A stretch of 41,945 bases of DNA from Demequina pelophila. GTDB lineage: Bacteria; Actinomycetota; Actinomycetes; Actinomycetales; Demequinaceae. The stretch spans positions 135,143 to 177,087 of the forward strand of contig NZ_BBLY01000006.1 of the NCBI RefSeq assembly GCF_000971175.1, in the 5' to 3' direction. Position 1 is the first letter of the stretch. Each line of letters begins with the position of its first letter. Made by a program: the position numbers and the translations under genes. The notes beneath the pieces are model-generated. The model was given only the letters and a program-made list of their open reading frames with translations, had not been told where the DNA came from and searched no databases. Of this stretch, positions 38,743 through 41,945 are shown piece by piece.

Positions 38743-40059
38743 AACAGAAGGGGGGTGGGGGCGCTCCGCGTCAACCACAGCCGGCCGCACCGGCATCTGG
38801 GCGTAGATGGCCGCGACAGCGAGGTAGGCGATGGCCACGCCCGTCATCACGAACGTCGAGTACCCGGTGGGCGGCAGCACCAGCGCGCCGATCACCGCGG
38901 AGGAGATGAACGCGACGTTGTACGCCATGTCGTAGAGGGTGAAGGCGCGGCCGCGCATGTGGTCGGCGGTGTCGCGCTGGACGATGGTGTCGACGGCGAT
39001 CTTGCCGCCCTGCACCGCGAAGCTCACGATCACGGCCGCGGCGAGCAGCGCCCACACCTCGCCGGACAGCGCCAGCAGCCCCTGGCCCACCGCCCCCACG
39101 AGCAGGCACAGGATGATCCACCGGTGGCGGGAGATGCGCTCGCGGAACAGCGGCGTCAGCACGGCCGCGAGGCCGAAGCCCACCGCCGCGAATCCCAGCA
39201 CCACGGTGAACGCCCCGAGCGACTGCTCCGGGTGATCGGGATCGCCCAGCAGGTGCCGCGAGACCAGGATCGACGCGACGAACATGATCCCGTAGAGCAG
39301 GCGTTGCGCGGACATCACGCCCAGCGCGTGGAACGGGGTCACCCGGGCGTGGAGGTACCGCACGCCGCTCGCGAGCTCCGCCGTCAGCGCCCGCAGCTGC
39401 GCGACCACGGCGAGCGCCTCGAGCGGGTGGTCGGGACCCAGCTCGCGACGGCCCAGCAGCGTCGCGGCCCACGCGCTGAGCCCGAACGCGACGCCCGCGC
39501 AGCACAGCGCCGCGAACGCGAGGCTCGTGTCCGACGCGGTGGGGGCCACGAACGTCACCACGCCGCCGATCGCCGCGCCCACGGAGGCCGCGATGGTGCC
39601 CAGCGTGGGCATGATCGCGTTCGCGGTGAGCAGCTCGTCGGCCGGCACCACCTTGGGGATGCCGGCGCTCATCGCGGCGAGCAGGAAGCGGTTGACGGAC
39701 AGGGTGAGCAGCGCGAGCGCGTACAGCGACCACAGCGGCCCGTCGAGGGCGAGCACCGTGATGATCATCGCGGCGAGCACCACGCGCACCAGGTTCGCGA
39801 CCAGGATGATCCGCTGGCGCTGCCACCGGTCGATCAGCGGCCCCACGAACGGCCCCACCAGCGTGAACGGCGCGAGCAGCACCGCAAATCCCACGGCGAT
39901 GTCGCGCGGCGTCGCCGCCTGGGTGGGGTCGAAGAAGAAGGCGGTCGCGATGCCCACCTGCAGCATCCCGTCCCCGCCCTGCGCGAGCACGCGCGCGTAG
40001 GTGAGGCGGCGGAAGCCCCGGGCGTGCCAGAGGCGGCTGAGGTCGCGGGCGAGGCTCAC
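38722..40059 (-). CDS. MFS transporter
   Basis: 445 residues with about 12 hydrophobic helices. The loop VGPFVGPLIDRWQRQRIILVANLVR between helices 2 and 3 (as GPLIDRWQRQR) fits the MFS motif A region. It is probably a drug or metabolite exporter; the substrate is unknown. The last seven codons (VRDTEDR) and the stop lie in the right-hand family 1 repeat, so the C-terminal tail appears to come from the element. GTG start with no clear Shine-Dalgarno. Divergent from the DUF805 pair. Confidence 0.85.
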   Translation of the reverse strand: MSLARDLSRLWHARGFRRLTYARVLAQGGDGMLQVGIATAFFFDPTQAATPRDIAVGFAVLLAPFTLVGPFVGPLIDRWQRQRIILVANLVRVVLAAMIITVLALDGPLWSLYALALLTLSVNRFLLAAMSAGIPKVVPADELLTANAIMPTLGTIAASVGAAIGGVVTFVAPTASDTSLAFAALCCAGVAFGLSAWAATLLGRRELGPDHPLEALAVVAQLRALTAELASGVRYLHARVTPFHALGVMSAQRLLYGIMFVASILVSRHLLGDPDHPEQSLGAFTVVLGFAAVGFGLAAVLTPLFRERISRHRWIILCLLVGAVGQGLLALSGEVWALLAAAVIVSFAVQGGKIAVDTIVQRDTADHMRGRAFTLYDMAYNVAFISSAVIGALVLPPTGYSTFVMTGVAIAYLAVAAIYAQMPVRPAVVDAERPHPPSVRDTEDR

Positions 40060-40076
40060 GCGGTCAGCCTAGGCGT

Positions 40077-40128
40077 GCATCGTCCCGGGCCGGGCCCTTC
40101 CCGGGGCCCAGGTGACAAGGGACGATGC
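40077..40128. promoter_or_regulatory. Inverted GGGACGATGC pair in a divergent promoter
   Basis: GCATCGTCCC at 40077-40086 and GGGACGATGC at 40119-40128 form perfect 10-bp arms, 42 bp start to start, with GC-rich sequence between. Located between the MFS start and the DUF805 gene. Could be an operator or an RNA hairpin. Confidence 0.6.
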
Positions 40129-40246
40129 GCGATCACCCTGGGGATGAGGCCTCCCGTGCGGAGCGGCGCGTCGTAGAGTGTGCCCCAGGGGCAGGCCGTG
40201 CCAGGCACGGCGCCGGAGGGGCGCGAAGCGCCGAACAGGAGGGTCG

Positions 40247-40705
40247 ATGGGTCCCGGAGCCGCGATCGGGCGGTGCCTGCGTCAGTGGGGCACGTTCGGC
40301 GGCCGCGCGCGCCGCTCCGAGTTCTGGTGGTTCGCCGGCTTCACCTGGGCCGTCGCGATCCCGGTCGCGATCGCCTTCGCCGTGATGTGGGGCCTGGCGT
40401 TCGACGGCTCGCTGTCCGGACCCGCCGACGACCCCTCGATCAACCCCGACGTGGTGAACACCGGCTGGCTGTCGGCCGGGCTGCTGCTCCTGCTCGCGCA
40501 GTTCCTGGTGCTGGGCGTGCCGCTGCTCGCGGTGCAGGCACGCCGCCTGCACGACGCCGGCATGCCCGCGCTGTGGATGCTGCTCCACCTCGTGGGCCTG
40601 AGCATCGTCCCGCTGGTCCTGTGCCTGGTGCCCGGCCAGCGCGGCTCCAATCGGTTCGGGCCGGACCCCACGGGCGCGCCGTCCGTGGCACCTGCGACCC
40701 GATAG
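40247..40705 (+). CDS. DUF805 membrane protein
   Basis: 152 residues. WGTFGGRARRSEFWWFAGFT at the N-terminus and ARRLHDAGMPALWMLLHLVG then GSNRFGPDPTG at the C-terminus are the DUF805 hallmarks. About four membrane helices. Function is unknown. A perfect AGGAGG lies four nt upstream of the ATG; the longer upstream frame is not needed. The second DUF805 gene follows after 33 nt. Confidence 0.88.
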   Translation: MGPGAAIGRCLRQWGTFGGRARRSEFWWFAGFTWAVAIPVAIAFAVMWGLAFDGSLSGPADDPSINPDVVNTGWLSAGLLLLLAQFLVLGVPLLAVQARRLHDAGMPALWMLLHLVGLSIVPLVLCLVPGQRGSNRFGPDPTGAPSVAPATR

Positions 40706-40738
40706 TTTCCGGCGACCGCCGGGGAGACGAGGGAGATC

Positions 40739-41128
40739 ATGAACGGATTCACCACGGCGCTCGGCAAGTACGCGACGTTCTCCGGCCGGTCCACCCGGCG
40801 CGAGTACTGGGGCTACACGCTCACCGTGTGGGCGCTCGCGATCATCGTCGCGATCCTCTACGCGGCCGGCGGCGGACCCGCGGACCTCACGAACGCCGGC
40901 GACGTGAGCATCGGCGCGCTGTCGATCGCCGCGCTCGTCCTCGCCGGCCTCATGGGCCTGCTGCTGTTCATCCCCACGCTCGCGCTCGGCTGGCGCCGCT
41001 GCCAGGACGTGGGGATCCCGGGGCCGGTCGCGCTGCTGGGGCTGCTGGTCCCGCTCGCGGTGAACATCATCGGCCTCATTCCCGGCGCGCGGGGTCCCAA
41101 CCAGTACGGCCCCGACCCCAAGGGCTGA
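40739..41128 (+). CDS. DUF805 membrane protein, second copy
   Basis: 129 residues with the same family pattern: YATFSGRSTRREYWGYTLTV, then LGWRRCQDVGIPGPVALLGL and GPNQYGPDPKG. About four membrane helices. It is diverged from its neighbour but probably arose by tandem duplication. GGGAGA precedes the ATG; co-transcribed with the first copy. Confidence 0.88.
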   Translation: MNGFTTALGKYATFSGRSTRREYWGYTLTVWALAIIVAILYAAGGGPADLTNAGDVSIGALSIAALVLAGLMGLLLFIPTLALGWRRCQDVGIPGPVALLGLLVPLAVNIIGLIPGARGPNQYGPDPKG

Positions 41129-41220
41129 CCGGGGGGCCGGCGGCCCCGCGGCCCCGCCGCCGGGCTCGATTCGCGCCGTTTGTCAGCGGACGCTCTGCGG
41201 TGTGGCGAGGATTACCCCTG

Positions 41221-41256
41221 ACATCGCGCCGCTCACTAGGCAGGGCGGCGCGATGT
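41221..41256. terminator. Inverted repeat between DUF805 and the NAD(P)-binding gene
   Basis: ACATCGCGCCG and CGGCGCGATGT are perfect 11-bp arms around a 14-nt loop. It could terminate the DUF805 unit or serve as an operator for the next gene, whose ATG is 17 nt further on. A second GC hairpin (GCCGGCGGC/GCCGCCGG) lies at about 41137-41164. Confidence 0.5.
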
Positions 41257-41272
41257 GCGCCAGGCTAGAAGC

Positions 41273-41945
41273 ATGAGCATTCCCCATCGCGTCGCCATCG
41301 TCGGCGGGTACGGCAAGGTCGCCCGCAAGCTCATCCCGCGCCTGATCGACCACGGGCAGGAGGTGGTCGCGCTCGCGCGCAAGAACGATCAGCTGGGCGC
41401 GCTGTCCGGCATGGGCGCGATCCCGCGCCACCTCGACCTCGAGGTGGCCGACGCGCACGAGCTCGCCACCCAGCTCGCGGGCTGCCAGGCGGTCGTGTTC
41501 GCGGCCGGCGGCGGACCCGACGGCTCGATCGAGCGCAAGCACACGGTCGACTACCTGGGCGCGCTCATGACCATCGAGGCCGCGAAGCTCCGGGGCATCA
41601 AGCGCCTCGTTCAGGTGTCGGCTATCGGCGTGGACAAGGACCCGGACCCCGAGCGCGGCGACGTGTGGGCCGCGTACGTCAAGGCCAAGCGCGACTCGGA
41701 CCACGCGGTGCGCGACTCCGGCCTCGACTGGACCATCCTGCGCCCCGGCCCGCTGAGCGACGGGCCCGGCACCGGCCGCGTCCACCTCGCGGAGAAGGTC
41801 CCGCGGTCGACCCTCCCGCGGCCGGACCTCGCGCGGGTCATCGCGGAGGTGCTGCGCCAGCCCAAGTCCGCCGGCCACCAGTGGGAGGTCGTGACGGGCC
41901 CGGTGCGCATCGCCGACGCCGTCGCGGAGGCGGCGACGGTCCCGG
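41273..41945 (+). CDS. NAD(P)-binding (atypical SDR) oxidoreductase, 3' truncated by window
   Basis: 224 complete codons are visible and the frame is open to the end of the window. The N-terminus VAIVGGYGKVARKLIPRLID is an atypical Rossmann glycine motif (GGYGKVA) as in NAD(P)H-binding YwnB/YhfK-like proteins. VFAAGGGPDG, RLVQVSAIGVD, YVKAKRDSDHAVRDSGLDW and TILRPGPLSDG are typical family segments. The substrate is unknown. The visible part reaches the usual C-terminal region, so only a few residues are probably missing. Confidence 0.85.
   Translation, partial: MSIPHRVAIVGGYGKVARKLIPRLIDHGQEVVALARKNDQLGALSGMGAIPRHLDLEVADAHELATQLAGCQAVVFAAGGGPDGSIERKHTVDYLGALMTIEAAKLRGIKRLVQVSAIGVDKDPDPERGDVWAAYVKAKRDSDHAVRDSGLDWTILRPGPLSDGPGTGRVHLAEKVPRSTLPRPDLARVIAEVLRQPKSAGHQWEVVTGPVRIADAVAEAATVP

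Overview
The window is a very GC-rich (roughly 70% or more) stretch of an actinobacterial chromosome, centred on the replication origin. The gene order from the CCA-adding enzyme through a NUDIX protein, a large secreted/anchored protein, MurJ, thioredoxin reductase/thioredoxin, ParB, ParA, RsmG, Jag, YidC, YidD, RnpA and RpmH to DnaA, then DnaN, RecF, DciA, GyrB and GyrA, is the classic origin neighbourhood of Actinomycetota (compare pcnA to dnaA in Mycobacterium tuberculosis). The gene content points to Micrococcales or a near relative; the genus cannot be fixed from the sequence alone.

Left part (1-7,640): a furA-katA peroxide operon on the minus strand; a divergent four-domain persulfide-handling fusion (CoA-disulfide reductase, rhodanese, TusA, DsrE) behind a CsoR-type operator; an Atg22/UMF1-like MFS transporter; and an Abi_2-family protein with a HEPN-type R-N-x-x-x-H motif.

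Origin block (7,640-24,000): gyrA, gyrB, a small membrane-anchored Ig-like protein, dciA, recF and dnaN on the minus strand; a 660-bp oriC gap with DnaA boxes and a 23-bp palindrome; dnaA (minus). Diverging from dnaA on the plus strand are rpmH, rnpA, yidD, yidC, jag, rsmG, parA and parB. Seven parS sites are present, five of them in a 970-bp gene-free stretch after parB that looks like the centromere.

Right part (24,960-41,945): a lipoprotein, a D-Ala-D-Ala-ligase-type ATP-grasp enzyme, a PLP aminotransferase, a TrxB-TrxA fusion, a pseudokinase, murJ, a large DUF6049-like protein and a NUDIX hydrolase, all minus; then the CCA-adding enzyme (plus), a protein with an AbiEi-like N-terminus and a DUF559 nuclease domain (plus), an MFS protein (minus), two DUF805 proteins (plus) and a truncated NAD(P)-binding protein (plus).

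The most unusual content is intergenic. Two inverted copies of a ~133-bp element, each built of four 18-bp motifs in a ++-- layout with identical 41/33/41-bp spacing, flank the DUF559 nuclease gene. A second ~100-bp palindromic family with identical 24/42/24 spacing lies directly after both gyrA and dnaA. A 10-mer, GGGACGATGC, occurs ten times, mostly between genes. The nuclease gene with its flanking elements is laid out like a REP/REPIN unit and is the best candidate for an undescribed system here.
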